This document shows, in pieces, positions 45,215 to 54,636 of a DNA stretch of 64,000 bases (its first letter is position 1; every line of letters starts with the position of its first letter). This DNA comes from Ignatzschineria indica (GTDB lineage Bacteria; Pseudomonadota; Gammaproteobacteria; Cardiobacteriales; Wohlfahrtiimonadaceae), in the NCBI RefSeq assembly GCF_003121925.1, contig NZ_QEWR01000002.1, positions 806,001 to 870,000 of the forward strand, in the 5' to 3' direction. The translations under genes and the position numbers were made by a program. Below the pieces are notes generated by a model. It had not been told where the DNA came from, ran no database searches, and was given only the letters and a program-made list of their open reading frames with translations.

Positions 45215-45829
45215 TTAAGTCAGATCACACTTATGAGAGATGACCAATGTATCAACCTTCTCTAAACGCTCTAAAAGCGCGGGATAATCATTAGCACGCA
45301 CACTTAAAGTCATCTCACAATTGATACCGTAATTCTCGGCCACTTTCGCTGCATTTAGATCATTGATAACGTGATTAACCTCATTTGTTGCCGGATAATC
45401 GAAGGTAAAGGTAACATCGAGCCCTATCGTTTTCGTGACAATATTGGCTCTCTGTAGCGCATTGCGCGCCCCCTCTTGATAAGCAGAGACTAATCCGCCG
45501 GTGCCTAACTTAATCCCCCCAAAATAACGAACTACGATCACTAAAACATTGGTTAACTCGAAGGAGCGAATTTGTCCAAGAATCGGTCTGCCGGCAGATC
45601 CCGAAGGTTCGCCATCATCATTTGCACGATAATGCTCATAACGCTCCCCTAAAACATAAGCGTAGCAGACATGGCGAGAGTCGTTATAACGTTTGCGATA
45701 TTCATCGAGTAGTGCATCAATCTCTTCTTCAGAGGTCACCGGTAAGGCAAAAGTGATAAAACGGCTTCGCGAGATGACAAATTCATCCTCACTCATTGCG
45801 GTTATCGTCTTATATTGATCACTATTCAT
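45215..45829 (-). CDS. YigZ/IMPACT family protein
   Basis: The 204-residue protein has the IMPACT N-terminal domain: SRSRFITFALPVTSEEEIDA, ARHV-like SRHVCYAYVLG, NDDGEPSGSAGRPIL, VVRYFGGIKLGTGGLVSAYQ; a DUF1949 domain follows (TFDYPATNEVNHVIND). Bacterial members are linked to translation or stress control by analogy with IMPACT, but their role is not proven. It is a single gene between yafD (convergent) and the aminotransferase. Confidence 0.92.
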   Translation of the reverse strand: MNSDQYKTITAMSEDEFVISRSRFITFALPVTSEEEIDALLDEYRKRYNDSRHVCYAYVLGERYEHYRANDDGEPSGSAGRPILGQIRSFELTNVLVIVVRYFGGIKLGTGGLVSAYQEGARNALQRANIVTKTIGLDVTFTFDYPATNEVNHVINDLNAAKVAENYGINCEMTLSVRANDYPALLERLEKVDTLVISHKCDLT

Positions 45830-46021
45830 CTTACATTCTCCAAAAATCTCGCTCTCTATTGCACCCTTATCTCTACGCTCGCAAGCTTAAGATAATCCCT
45901 AAAAATAGGGGGCAATTATAACATATCTATCATAGATCAAAGCGGACCAACATCTACCCCCATTGCGATAAGATAACCATGTTCAAAGAGAAAAGTAGAA
46001 TTAGAGTCATAAAAAAGGCGG

Positions 46022-46049
46022 AAAAAAGGGCGAGATTAATCTCTCGCCC
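46022..46049 (-). terminator. Terminator of the aminotransferase gene
   Basis: GGGCGAGA (46028-46035) pairs with TCTCGCCC (46042-46049) around a 6-base loop; on the minus strand six T follow. It lies 35 bases past the stop codon. Confidence 0.88.
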
Positions 46050-46083
46050 TCTCTTATCATTCGCTGCTTATCATTTGCTTCAT

Positions 46084-47301
46084 CTATGCTTTTGCGATAA
46101 CCTCTTCATAATTTTTAAGTGCAATAGCAAGGCGCTTACCCGCCTCTTCTGCGCTCTCTTCAGTCACCGTTGCAAATGAGAGACGCAATGTATTATCCTC
46201 CGGCGTTCCCACATAGAAAGCAGCTCCCGGCACAAAGACAACCTCTGCATCAATCGCATGCTTTAGAAGTTCAGTCGCACTCATTCCCTCTGGCAATTTA
46301 GCCCAAAGGAACATCCCACCGGTAGGAGCATCAAAAGAGATCTTACCCTCTGTATGCTTTTTTAAAGAGTCGATCAGATGCTGACAACGTTTCTGATATG
46401 CTTTAGAGATCTCTTTAATTCGCGGCTGAAGACGACCACTTTTAAGATAGTTAGCCACAATAAGTTGCGATAAAACGGGGGTATGTAGATCCACCGATTG
46501 CTTACAGATCACAATTTTCTCTCTAATTTTACGGCTCGTTACAATAAAACCTAGACGGAGACCCGGTACTAAAACTTTAGAAAATGAAGAGAGATAGACA
46601 ATATGCTCCTTCTCCTTCTCACTCTTAGCGAGTGAATAGATCGGTTTTGCCAATTGATCGGTAAAACGGATCTCACCATAAGGATCATCTTCAAAGATGA
46701 CAAAGTTATGCTCTACCGCTAACTTTAAGAGACGCTCTCGCTTCTCATCTGAAAGGGTTGAGCCGGTAGGGTTAGCAAATGTAGGGACAATATAGAGTGC
46801 CTTAATCGGCCCCTTTTTAAGGCGTGCTTCTAACGCATCCACATTGAGTCCTTCAGGCCCCCCTTCAACATCTTCCACCGTTGCACCGGTTAACTTAAAC
46901 CCCTGAATAGCTGCAAGATAGGTAGGACGCTCAACTAAAATCACATCGCCTTCATCAAGAAATGTCCGAGAGATCAGATCAAGCCCCTGTTGCGATCCGC
47001 TTGTTACAACAATCTCATCACATGCTGCATCGATCCCGCGATCTTCGATCAACTTAACAATCTCCTCTTGCAGAACGAGCTCCCCATCAGTTGTACTATA
47101 TTGATAGGCGTTGACCTCTTTCGATTCGATCACTTCATTAAGAGCGGTATTAATCCCCTCCATATCGAACATATCTGCTGCCGGAATCCCCCCTGCAAGT
47201 GAGACAATATTAGGCATCTTGCTATATCGTAAAAGATCTCTCACTATTGAGCTCTGCGATCCTTGAATTCGCTTTGCAAATAAACTTTCGATTCCAGCCA
47301 T
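46084..47301 (-). CDS. Class I/II PLP aminotransferase, LysN/aminoadipate type
   Basis: The 405-residue protein is a fold-type I aminotransferase related to 2-aminoadipate aminotransferase (LysN) and to the catalytic part of MocR regulators, but without a GntR DNA-binding domain. Signatures: IVSLAGGIPAADMF, YQYSTTDGELVLQEEI, VVTSGSQQGLDLISR, IVPTFANPTGSTLSDEKR, FEDDPYGEIRF and the PLP lysine in YLSSFSKVLVPGLRLGFI. Such enzymes act on aromatic, branched-chain or aminoadipate substrates; which applies here cannot be read. It is monocistronic and divergent from recC. Confidence 0.88.
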   Translation of the reverse strand: MAGIESLFAKRIQGSQSSIVRDLLRYSKMPNIVSLAGGIPAADMFDMEGINTALNEVIESKEVNAYQYSTTDGELVLQEEIVKLIEDRGIDAACDEIVVTSGSQQGLDLISRTFLDEGDVILVERPTYLAAIQGFKLTGATVEDVEGGPEGLNVDALEARLKKGPIKALYIVPTFANPTGSTLSDEKRERLLKLAVEHNFVIFEDDPYGEIRFTDQLAKPIYSLAKSEKEKEHIVYLSSFSKVLVPGLRLGFIVTSRKIREKIVICKQSVDLHTPVLSQLIVANYLKSGRLQPRIKEISKAYQKRCQHLIDSLKKHTEGKISFDAPTGGMFLWAKLPEGMSATELLKHAIDAEVVFVPGAAFYVGTPEDNTLRLSFATVTEESAEEAGKRLAIALKNYEEVIAKA

Positions 47302-47588
47302 AATCAGTTCCTACTCCTCAACTTTCTAATTTTCTAATGCATTAATCGGACGGGGATGTTTCTTCCACCCCCTCTTTCTACTACTAATGTAGCAGATCTA
47401 TTATTATTACGTATAGCTATTACGTATAGCATTAATCGATTTTTTATTTTAAAGAAGTTTTTTAAAGAAACGTATAACCCCTCCCCATATTTATCTCCTA
47501 TCTCTTCTTGATTAAAAGATTTTGTAAAAAGTTTTGGGTAAAAATGAACTTCAAAAAAATGATATCCTTTAACGAGCGTAAAATAACG
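47302..47588. other. Intergenic stretch upstream of the aminotransferase gene
   Basis: This AT-rich part of the aminotransferase-recC gap contains an open minus frame of 86 codons (47334-47594) that I do not accept as a gene: no ribosome site, Phe/Lys-rich by composition and unlike any family I know. Confidence 0.4.
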
Positions 47589-47698
47589 TTTCATTGATAT
47601 TTTATTGATGTTTCATTGATACTTTATTCAAATTTTATTCACGTTTTATTCAGGTTTTATTCAGGTTTTATTCAGGTTTTACTAACGCTTTATTAAGT
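47589..47698. repeat. Ten phased 11-bp units upstream of recC
   Basis: Ten units of exactly 11 bases, with no insertions or deletions, run TTTCATTGATA, TTTTATTGATG, TTTCATTGATA, CTTTATTCAAA, TTTTATTCACG, TTTTATTCAGG three times, TTTTACTAACG and CTTTATTAAGT. Each starts with a T run, so T tracts recur about once per helical turn. The array ends 91 bases before the recC start. Confidence 0.93.
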
Positions 47699-47789
47699 AT
47701 CGATAGCTATCGATAGATAATTAAAGTTTAGTTAAAACTTAGTTAAAATCATCGATTCACTCCAGCGATCATATGGGAGACCTCCTCTT

Positions 47790-50700
47790 ATGAGTTTTCA
47801 TCTCTACTACTCCAATCATCTCGATACATTGCAATATATTGCCGGCTATATCACAAAGGTCGATCCACAAGATTCCCCTTTTGACCGAGAATATTTTCTT
47901 GTACAGAACTTCGGAATGGCGCGGTGGATGCAGATTAAACTCGCCAAACAGCTAGGAATTTTAACGCAAGCGGAATTTCTCCTCCCCTCAAAGATGTTGA
48001 TCAATCTCTTAGAGCGAATCTTCACCAAAGAGGAACTTGAAGCGCACCCCATAGAGCGCCTCTCAAAAGATGATCTTTTCTGGCCACTTGTGAAAATCTT
48101 GCAAGAGATCGTTGAAGATCCGGCAGAAGAGATTCATGAACAATATCAGCCCATACTGCAATATCTTGAAAAGTATCAGCAGCAATCTCCCTCTCACAAG
48201 ATCCACCCCGATATCAGCATCGATATCAACTTTGAAAATGAGCGTGAAACTCACGAACAAAGCCAATTCGACACCACATCTAAATCCCATCCGCTTAATG
48301 ATGGCATGAAACGTGCAATACTCCACCTCTCCGCTGAACTTGCCGCTATTTTTGATAAATATATTGTCTATCGTAGTCAATGGATCAATGCTTGGAGTCA
48401 AGGGGAACTTGCGCCTCCCTATTTTGATGAGTCACTTCCCCCAGCTCTTGAGAAGTGGCAAGCATCCCTCTTTGAGAGGCTCTACAATAGCTTAGGTAGA
48501 CCACGTCATTTAGGGATGATGCACCCGCTGATTGAGCAGAAATTGACAGACCCTTCTATCAAAGCTCACCTCCCTAAGCGAATCTTTATTATTGGGCTCA
48601 ACTCTCTACCGCCCCTCTTCTTAGGGTTAATTGTTCAATTCTCTAAAATGATCGATATCCATCTCTTTTTCAATAATCCCTCCCAATATTACTGGGGAGA
48701 TCTGATTAAGGGAGAAGCGCCACAATTTAACTACTACAATTTTTTCACTCAACTTCAGAGCCAGATCGACCCACTCTCCCCTCATCTGCCGGTAAGTATC
48801 GATCAACTCGATGAACATTGGCAAAATAGCTATGGGCATCCGTTACTCGCTTCATTAGGAAGAGTCGGTCGCGATCATCTCCATCTTTTGCAACAATATG
48901 ATGGAACCTTAGAGCTCAATGTGACAGAGGCTTTTTCTGAACCGGAGGTGAAACATCTTCTCTCGAAGATACAAAATGAGATCTATCATCTCCGCCCTCT
49001 GAAAGAGAGTGAGAAATTCCCTCTTACCCCAGATGATCGTTCTATCCAGCTTCATATTAACTACAGTCCAATGCGCGAGGTAGAAGCGCTCTATAACCAG
49101 ATTCTCCGGGAGCTCGATCACAATCCTGATCTCTCTTTAGAAGAGATTGTGGTCATGACCCCCAATATTGAAGAGTATGCCCCTTTTATCGATGCTATTT
49201 TTGGTAGCGCACCTAAAGAGCGCTATCTACCCTACTCCATCTCCGATATCAGTCTTAAAGAGAGTGATACTATCTTCTCGGCACTTTTGCAGATCCTCAC
49301 GCTTCCTGAAAGTGCCTTTAAAGCAAGCGACCTCTTAACACTACTCCAGTTGCCGGAGATTATGGAGAAATTCCAATTTTCAGAATCAGATATTGCACTC
49401 ATTCAATTTTGGATTAGTGATGTCAATATTAAACAGGCCATTGATGGCCTTCATCTAACAGAGGAGTTAGCGCTCCCTTACGATAATCAATTTGAGTGGG
49501 ATATCAATACTTGGCGCTGGGGGTTACAGCGGATGCTTCTTGGCTACGGTTCAACGCGCACAGCGCTACTTTTTGAACAAGGTGAGCATGGGTTCTATAG
49601 CAGAGCAAGTGACCTTAATGATCCTGACTTTCAGACGGCGAATCAAGCGTTGATCCCCTACCCTTATGTTGAAGGGAAAAATGCAGAAATTTTAGGTCGT
49701 CTATGCCATCTCATCGACCTTCTTATCGAAACTAGAGATTCTTTGTCCGGCGAAAAAAGAGTTGCCGAGTGGCTTCTTATCTTGCCGGAGATTTGGCAAC
49801 GATTCTTTACACTCTCAACCACTAATCAAGATAAATTACACTTTACCCAAAAAATTTGGCACAACATCTTATCAGGCGCGCGTGCACTTGATTACTCAAC
49901 ACCACTTCCCCTCAATGCACTCGTTCCTCTTCTTGAACAAAAACTTCTTGAAGAGAAACCGGAGCAGAACTTTATCCAGGGAAAGATCACCTTCTGCTCC
50001 TTTATTCCCATGCGAACAATCCCCTTTAAAATGGTCGCTATGATTGGAATGAATCAAGCTGATTTCCCTAAAACAGCCATTCACCATAGCTTTGATCTTA
50101 TGCAATATCAGAGAATGCGAGGAGATCGCCAACGAAGTAGTGATGACCGCTATCTCTTCTTAGAAGCCATTCTCTCCGCTAAAGAGATTCTCTACCTCAG
50201 CTATATCGGTCGCTCAATTCAAGATAATAGTGAATGCTTCCCCTCTCTCTTGATTGATGAGTTGATGCGTTATATCGATCAGATCGCAATCACAGAGAAT
50301 GGGATATCGCCGACAAAAAATATCACCTTTGAGCATCCTATGGCACCCTATAATGAGGCCCTCTTCAATCCTCAATCTCCTATTCAGAGTTTTCAGAGTG
50401 AATGGTCCCTGTCACGTGATATTAAGAGTTTCTACCATGCTCCCTACTCATATCCGATGCTCTTAGAGAGTTACCAGAAATCGCAAGCATTGACACCATT
50501 GACTGAGATCTCACTCCACACGCTTATTAAGTTTTATCAAGATCCCACACAATACTTTGCCGAGCATCGTTTAACCATTCCCACCTACAACAGTAGAGCG
50601 AATAATATTGAAGATGATGAGATCTTCGCTATCCAAAATCATCTAGAACTCTATCAATTCAATCGTCGTGTCACAAATGATCTCCTACGTGAGGCGCTCT

Positions 50701-51614
50701 ATCGGCCTCAAAATAGTGGTGCTTTGGATACCGACTTCCTTTTTCAAATGGAACAGAGTCTCTCCACTAACGATACCAGATCATCGGGATCCTTAACTCA
50801 ATCTCCCTCAACTCAATCTTTAGCAACTTTTGCCAAACAGCTCTTTAAGCGCTACCGACTAGAAGGATCACTTCCCAAATTTGCTTATGGCGATCTACTT
50901 TGGGAGGAGAAACAGACACTTCCCCTACTGCTTGCTTCCAAGTTACTGAGTGTACAATATCCTTATGGACAATGGCGTAGTGAGCGCTATCAAAGAGGAA
51001 TTACCCTCTATGGCCAACTTCCAGAATTAACCCCCGATGGACTTCTTATTATGTGGGATGTCGGTGAATTTAATGAACGACGTAAAATTGCAGCGGCCAT
51101 TACTAATCTCTTTTTCCATGCCACAAAAGAGTGCGATCGCCTCCATGAAAATCTCCTCTACTTCTCTAGAAAAGGGGATCTGATTGAAGAGCATCCGCTT
51201 CCCTACTATCCTCAAGCAGATGCTGCAAAACTTCTCAACCATCTCATTGATGGCTTTCTCTATGGAGTTAGTGCGCCAATTCCCTACTACTATACTCAAG
51301 ACTATAAGCCGGCATTCTCCCACCCATCATTTACCGAGATGCTTGAAGCATTACAAGCTGATCTCCCCCATCTCTTGACCGAAGAGATCGAGAGCAATGA
51401 GCTCGCCCAAACCTTTGTAACACTTCTTCAAGATGAGCATTACATCAACTCACTCCCCACCGCTACCAGAAACCTCTTAAATAGGGTAAAATCATCATTC
51501 ACGATTCAATCATCCTTTGAGCGCCTATTTCCCGATAACGGAGCGAAAGAGATGCTCGCTTTCTTTCTTTTCTATTACCACTATCTTCGTGAGTTAGTCA
51601 CCTATGAATCCTGA
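47790..51614 (+). CDS. recC: Exodeoxyribonuclease V subunit gamma (RecC)
   Basis: RecC is the subunit of RecBCD that splits the strands and scans for Chi during double-strand break repair. The start HLYYSNHLDTLQYIAGYI, then YFLVQNFGMARWMQIKLAKQ and AEFLLPSKMLINLLERIF, matches RecC; MREVEALYNQILREL and the C-terminal nuclease-like fold follow. At 1274 residues it is longer than E. coli RecC (1122); part of the excess is a low-complexity insert near residues 130-170 (QQSPSHKIHPDISIDINFEN and on). GGGAG precedes the ATG. recB and recD are not nearby. Its end overlaps the next gene by 11 bases. Confidence 0.94.
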   Translation: MSFHLYYSNHLDTLQYIAGYITKVDPQDSPFDREYFLVQNFGMARWMQIKLAKQLGILTQAEFLLPSKMLINLLERIFTKEELEAHPIERLSKDDLFWPLVKILQEIVEDPAEEIHEQYQPILQYLEKYQQQSPSHKIHPDISIDINFENERETHEQSQFDTTSKSHPLNDGMKRAILHLSAELAAIFDKYIVYRSQWINAWSQGELAPPYFDESLPPALEKWQASLFERLYNSLGRPRHLGMMHPLIEQKLTDPSIKAHLPKRIFIIGLNSLPPLFLGLIVQFSKMIDIHLFFNNPSQYYWGDLIKGEAPQFNYYNFFTQLQSQIDPLSPHLPVSIDQLDEHWQNSYGHPLLASLGRVGRDHLHLLQQYDGTLELNVTEAFSEPEVKHLLSKIQNEIYHLRPLKESEKFPLTPDDRSIQLHINYSPMREVEALYNQILRELDHNPDLSLEEIVVMTPNIEEYAPFIDAIFGSAPKERYLPYSISDISLKESDTIFSALLQILTLPESAFKASDLLTLLQLPEIMEKFQFSESDIALIQFWISDVNIKQAIDGLHLTEELALPYDNQFEWDINTWRWGLQRMLLGYGSTRTALLFEQGEHGFYSRASDLNDPDFQTANQALIPYPYVEGKNAEILGRLCHLIDLLIETRDSLSGEKRVAEWLLILPEIWQRFFTLSTTNQDKLHFTQKIWHNILSGARALDYSTPLPLNALVPLLEQKLLEEKPEQNFIQGKITFCSFIPMRTIPFKMVAMIGMNQADFPKTAIHHSFDLMQYQRMRGDRQRSSDDRYLFLEAILSAKEILYLSYIGRSIQDNSECFPSLLIDELMRYIDQIAITENGISPTKNITFEHPMAPYNEALFNPQSPIQSFQSEWSLSRDIKSFYHAPYSYPMLLESYQKSQALTPLTEISLHTLIKFYQDPTQYFAEHRLTIPTYNSRANNIEDDEIFAIQNHLELYQFNRRVTNDLLREALYRPQNSGALDTDFLFQMEQSLSTNDTRSSGSLTQSPSTQSLATFAKQLFKRYRLEGSLPKFAYGDLLWEEKQTLPLLLASKLLSVQYPYGQWRSERYQRGITLYGQLPELTPDGLLIMWDVGEFNERRKIAAAITNLFFHATKECDRLHENLLYFSRKGDLIEEHPLPYYPQADAAKLLNHLIDGFLYGVSAPIPYYYTQDYKPAFSHPSFTEMLEALQADLPHLLTEEIESNELAQTFVTLLQDEHYINSLPTATRNLLNRVKSSFTIQSSFERLFPDNGAKEMLAFFLFYYHYLRELVTYES

Positions 51615-52167
51615 TCAGCAGCTACTAAAAGAGACACAACATCCCACATCAAAATATGATTACGATGGGATCACCGGTGTTTGGCTTCTTATTCCCCCCA
51701 AATTTCATCTACTTATTTTAGCCGTTCTTCTCCCCCTTATTTTATGGGTCTTTCCCCATATCAATTTTAAAGGGAACTTTCGTTATATCTTTGCTGACTA
51801 CCGCTACTATTTAGCTGGGGGAATCTCACTCTTTTTCATCGCCTCGGCACTTCTTAGCATTATGAAGGCAAAACAGGTCGGTGGAAAAGTACGCCCGACA
51901 AGTAATGTCGGCGCCCAAGTCATTCCTAAAAAAGTGACCTCTAAAAAGGGAAATAGTACCTCCAAAAGTGGGGGAAAGAGTCGATCTAACCCCACGTTAA
52001 GCGTTAAAAGTAGAAGAACTACTCCGGCAAAGATAACAGCGAGTCCTTCTCAAAAGAGTCAAGTCTCCCCTAAAGAGAATGTTGCTACCGGAAGAAAACG
52101 GAGAGTGACACTGAAAAAGAGTAGTGATGAGGTTAAAAAACCATCTAAAAGAGAAAGAACAGAGTAA
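51604..52167 (+). CDS. Two-helix membrane protein with basic tail, translationally coupled to recC
   Basis: I do not recognise this 187-residue protein. It has two membrane helices (about 33-50 and 72-89) joined by a short loop, then about 95 residues rich in Lys, Arg, Ser and Thr (KKVTSKKGNSTSKSGGKSRS and RKRRVTLKKSSDEVKKPSKR) with no apparent fold. The net charge of the tail is strongly positive and, if it faces the cytosol, it could bind DNA, RNA or lipid. The ATG lies inside the last codons of recC (11-base overlap), so translation is coupled. It lies 104 bases before rapZ. Confidence 0.75.
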   Translation: MNPDQQLLKETQHPTSKYDYDGITGVWLLIPPKFHLLILAVLLPLILWVFPHINFKGNFRYIFADYRYYLAGGISLFFIASALLSIMKAKQVGGKVRPTSNVGAQVIPKKVTSKKGNSTSKSGGKSRSNPTLSVKSRRTTPAKITASPSQKSQVSPKENVATGRKRRVTLKKSSDEVKKPSKRERTE

Positions 52168-52271
52168 GATCGCCATTGATCACGAATCTATTGATCCATC
52201 TTATCACTGATACCTTTAACTATTGATTACCCAATATTACGATGATTACGACGATAGGAGTCGACCCTATA

Positions 52272-53129
52272 ATGCAAAAAATGATTATTATTAGCGGACT
52301 ATCGGGATCAGGAAAATCGATTGCGCTACAGACCTTAGAAGATGAAGGTTTTTTCTGTATCGATAATCTACCCATTACCTTTATCCCTCGCTTTTTAGAA
52401 GAGATTCAACAGAAGAATAATATCCGTAAACTCGCTATCGGCGTTGATGCTCGTAGTTTTCCAGAAGATCTCACCGAGGCAGAAGCTATTCTCGCTCTTA
52501 TTGAGCAAAAAACAGCTGTCAGACCTCATATCCTCTTTCTAGAGACCAGTGATGAGATACTCATTAAGCGTTATAGCCATACACGCAGAAGACATCCTTT
52601 AACCACTTCCCAGATGACGTTAATTGAAGCGATTACCAATGAGCGGGAGCTACTCTCTCCGCTTCGCGCGCAAGCTGATATTATCATCGATACCTCTCTT
52701 CTCAATGTCCATGAGCTCCGCGCTATTCTTACAGATCAGCTCTTAGATAAGTCGCAAAAAAAGCTCTCTATCTCCATTGTCTCATTTGGCTACCGAAATG
52801 GTATTCCACTCGATGCTGATTTTGTCTTCGATGCCAGAATGTTAACCAATCCGCACTGGGTACCGATACTTCGAGAATATACGGGGCTTGATCGGGAGAT
52901 CGTCGATTTTTTTGCAAAAACCGATGATATTCAAGCTTTCTACCAAGATATTGAAGACTTTATCTTAAAATGGTTGCCGGCATTTAAACAAGGAACTCGT
53001 TCCTATCTCACCATTGCGATTGGTTGCACCGGAGGGAAACATCGCTCAGTCTATCTAGCACAAAGGCTCTTTGAGAAATTACAAGAAAATGATCATGTCC
53101 TTGTAAAACATCGCGAAATCAATGGATAA
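52272..53129 (+). CDS. rapZ: RNase adapter protein RapZ
   Basis: RapZ (285 residues from this start) binds GlmZ sRNA and hands it to RNase E, linking amino-sugar supply to glmS expression in E. coli; in other bacteria it is known as YvcJ-type NTPase. The Walker A GLSGSGKS is at residues 9-16, followed by ALQTLEDEGFFCIDNLPI, RRRHPL, FGYRNGIPLDADFVFDARML and the C-terminal AIGCTGGKHRSVYLAQRL. ATG 52272 has AGGAG 11 bases upstream and gives the E. coli length (284); the earlier ATG at 52242 does not. hpf, rpoN and ptsN, common neighbours, are absent. Confidence 0.94.
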   Translation: MQKMIIISGLSGSGKSIALQTLEDEGFFCIDNLPITFIPRFLEEIQQKNNIRKLAIGVDARSFPEDLTEAEAILALIEQKTAVRPHILFLETSDEILIKRYSHTRRRHPLTTSQMTLIEAITNERELLSPLRAQADIIIDTSLLNVHELRAILTDQLLDKSQKKLSISIVSFGYRNGIPLDADFVFDARMLTNPHWVPILREYTGLDREIVDFFAKTDDIQAFYQDIEDFILKWLPAFKQGTRSYLTIAIGCTGGKHRSVYLAQRLFEKLQENDHVLVKHREING

Positions 53130-53133
53130 CAAC

Positions 53134-53155
53134 TGACTTGCAGATGACTTGCAGA
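53134..53155. repeat. 11-bp tandem duplication after rapZ
   Basis: TGACTTGCAGA occurs twice in tandem (53134, 53145), followed by a partial third TGAC. Confidence 0.85.
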
Positions 53156-53240
53156 TGACCTATATCCAATAGAAAATTTATCAAAAGCACCACACTCTTG
53201 ACTACCTTTTCATATCATCCATTACAAGAAGGAATTGAAC

Positions 53241-54134
53241 ATGTCGCAACAAGCACAACTTATTGATGGAAAAGCATTTGCTGCTAATCTTCGTCAAACG
53301 ATCGCCGAGCAGACAAAAGCAATCGAAGCACAACACAATATTCGCCCAGGTTTAGCCGTCATTCTGGTCGGTGAAGATCCTGCAAGTCAGGTTTATGTGC
53401 GCAATAAAGAGAAGTTCGCCTTAGAGTGCGGTTTCAAATCTGAAACTTTTCGCCTTCCTGCTGAAACAACACAAGAAGAGCTCCTCACTTTGATTCAAAA
53501 TCTTAACGAAGATCAGAGTATTCATGGCATTCTTGTCCAACTTCCACTACCAAAAAACCTCAATGAGGAGGAGATTCTTAATAGTATCAATCCCCTCAAA
53601 GATGTTGATGGATTCCACCCTATGAATATCGGCCAACTCTCAATTGGTCAGCCCTATCTTATTCCCTGCACCCCTTTAGGATCGCTTCTTCTCTTACAAG
53701 ATAAACTTGGAAAAGATCTTTCCGGCAAACATGCCGTTATTGTTGGGCGCTCTAATATTGTTGGAAAGCCGATGATGCAACTTCTCCTCTCACAAAACTG
53801 TACTGTCACTATTGCGCACTCCCGCACGAAAGATGTCGCTGCGCTCTGCCGTGAAGCTGATATCGTTGTTGCGGCTGTTGGCGTTCCTAAATTGATCAAA
53901 GGCGATTGGATTAAAAAGGGAGCGACCGTCATCGATGTAGGGATCAATCGTATCGAAGAGAATGGAAAAACACGCCTCGTAGGAGATGTTGATTTTGATG
54001 AAGCAATCAAAAATGCCGCTTTTATCACCCCCGTTCCCGGCGGCGTTGGTCCTATGACAATTGCCTGTTTGTTGCGTAACACATTAACAGCAATGTGCCT
54101 GCAAAATAAGATCGAAGATCCTAACAAGCTCTAA
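53241..54134 (+). CDS. folD: Bifunctional methylenetetrahydrofolate dehydrogenase / cyclohydrolase
   Basis: FolD (297 residues) interconverts 5,10-methylene-, methenyl- and 10-formyl-THF for purine and formyl-Met-tRNA synthesis. Conserved parts: [19 protein letters not shown] with the catalytic Tyr and Lys, [31 protein letters not shown], the NADP loop [15 protein letters not shown] and [18 protein letters not shown] 53241 is preferred to TTG 53235 because AGAAGGA is then about seven bases away. Confidence 0.96.
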   Translation: MSQQAQLIDGKAFAANLRQTIAEQTKAIEAQHNIRPGLAVILVGEDPASQVYVRNKEKFALECGFKSETFRLPAETTQEELLTLIQNLNEDQSIHGILVQLPLPKNLNEEEILNSINPLKDVDGFHPMNIGQLSIGQPYLIPCTPLGSLLLLQDKLGKDLSGKHAVIVGRSNIVGKPMMQLLLSQNCTVTIAHSRTKDVAALCREADIVVAAVGVPKLIKGDWIKKGATVIDVGINRIEENGKTRLVGDVDFDEAIKNAAFITPVPGGVGPMTIACLLRNTLTAMCLQNKIEDPNKL

Positions 54135-54177
54135 TCTACAACCCAAAAATGCTATAAACTTAAGAATCATATTAAAG

Positions 54178-54209
54178 ATTAAAGCTTAAAGTTATTAAAG
54201 CTTAAAGTT
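54178..54209. repeat. 16-bp tandem duplication after folD
   Basis: ATTAAAGCTTAAAGTT occurs twice in perfect tandem (54178-54193, 54194-54209), 43 bases past the folD stop. Confidence 0.9.
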
Positions 54210-54264
54210 TAGTGTCTGGAATTAGCATTCAAATGAGAGTTCAAATTAGAATAAGATAAATATC

Positions 54265-54333
54265 AAAACCTCTCCTATATCCCTCAACTCCATCTTGTAA
54301 TAAAGGCGGAGTATCGATATAGAGAGGTTTTTT
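54265..54333 (+). terminator. Terminator of folD
   Basis: AAAACCTCTCCTATATC (54265-54281) pairs with GATATAGAGAGGTTTT (54316-54331), one unpaired base, enclosing a 34-base apical part that has its own CTCC...GGAG pairing. Six T end it. The long apical part is unusual for a simple terminator. Confidence 0.75.
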
Positions 54334-54460
54334 ATCGTCTCTACTATTATGACTCACCCGCCTACACTTCCCCTCACCTACACCTCTTATGGAGATGCAG
54401 CTGATGAGGGGATAAAATCGTAATATCCTACAACTCTTTAGCTTCACTTTTTTAGGAGAT

Positions 54461-54590
54461 AAAAAAATCCATAACAGCAGGATGAGCCACTGTTATGGAG
54501 AATGCGTTGCGATTTACTCAATCGCATCAGCTGAATGGAGAAGGCCTGTGATGACATGCCTTCCTATCCGATTTAAATCGGTATTGTTGT
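54461..54590 (-). ncRNA. Series of four hairpins ending in a terminator (structured 3' UTR or small RNA)
   Basis: On the minus strand after the amidohydrolase gene come, in order, the palindrome CCGATTTAAATCGG (54571-54584 on the plus strand), GAAGGC / GCCTTC with a 12-base loop (about 54540-54563), TGCGATT / AATCGCA with a 5-base loop (54508-54526), and TCCATAACAG / CTGTTATGGA with a 12-base loop (54468-54499) followed by seven T. The last is a convincing terminator. The hairpins before it are what could be a structured 3' UTR or a separate small RNA; no known family was recognised. Confidence 0.45.
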
Positions 54591-54636
54591 TATAACGATA
54601 TTAAAAAAAGTGATATTCAGATTGATGCTCTACTGA

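Noticed and set aside
47334-47594. Open minus frame of 86 codons upstream of the aminotransferase gene.
   Set aside because: No ribosome site, start inside the 11-bp repeat array, composition like the surrounding AT-rich DNA, and no family resemblance.
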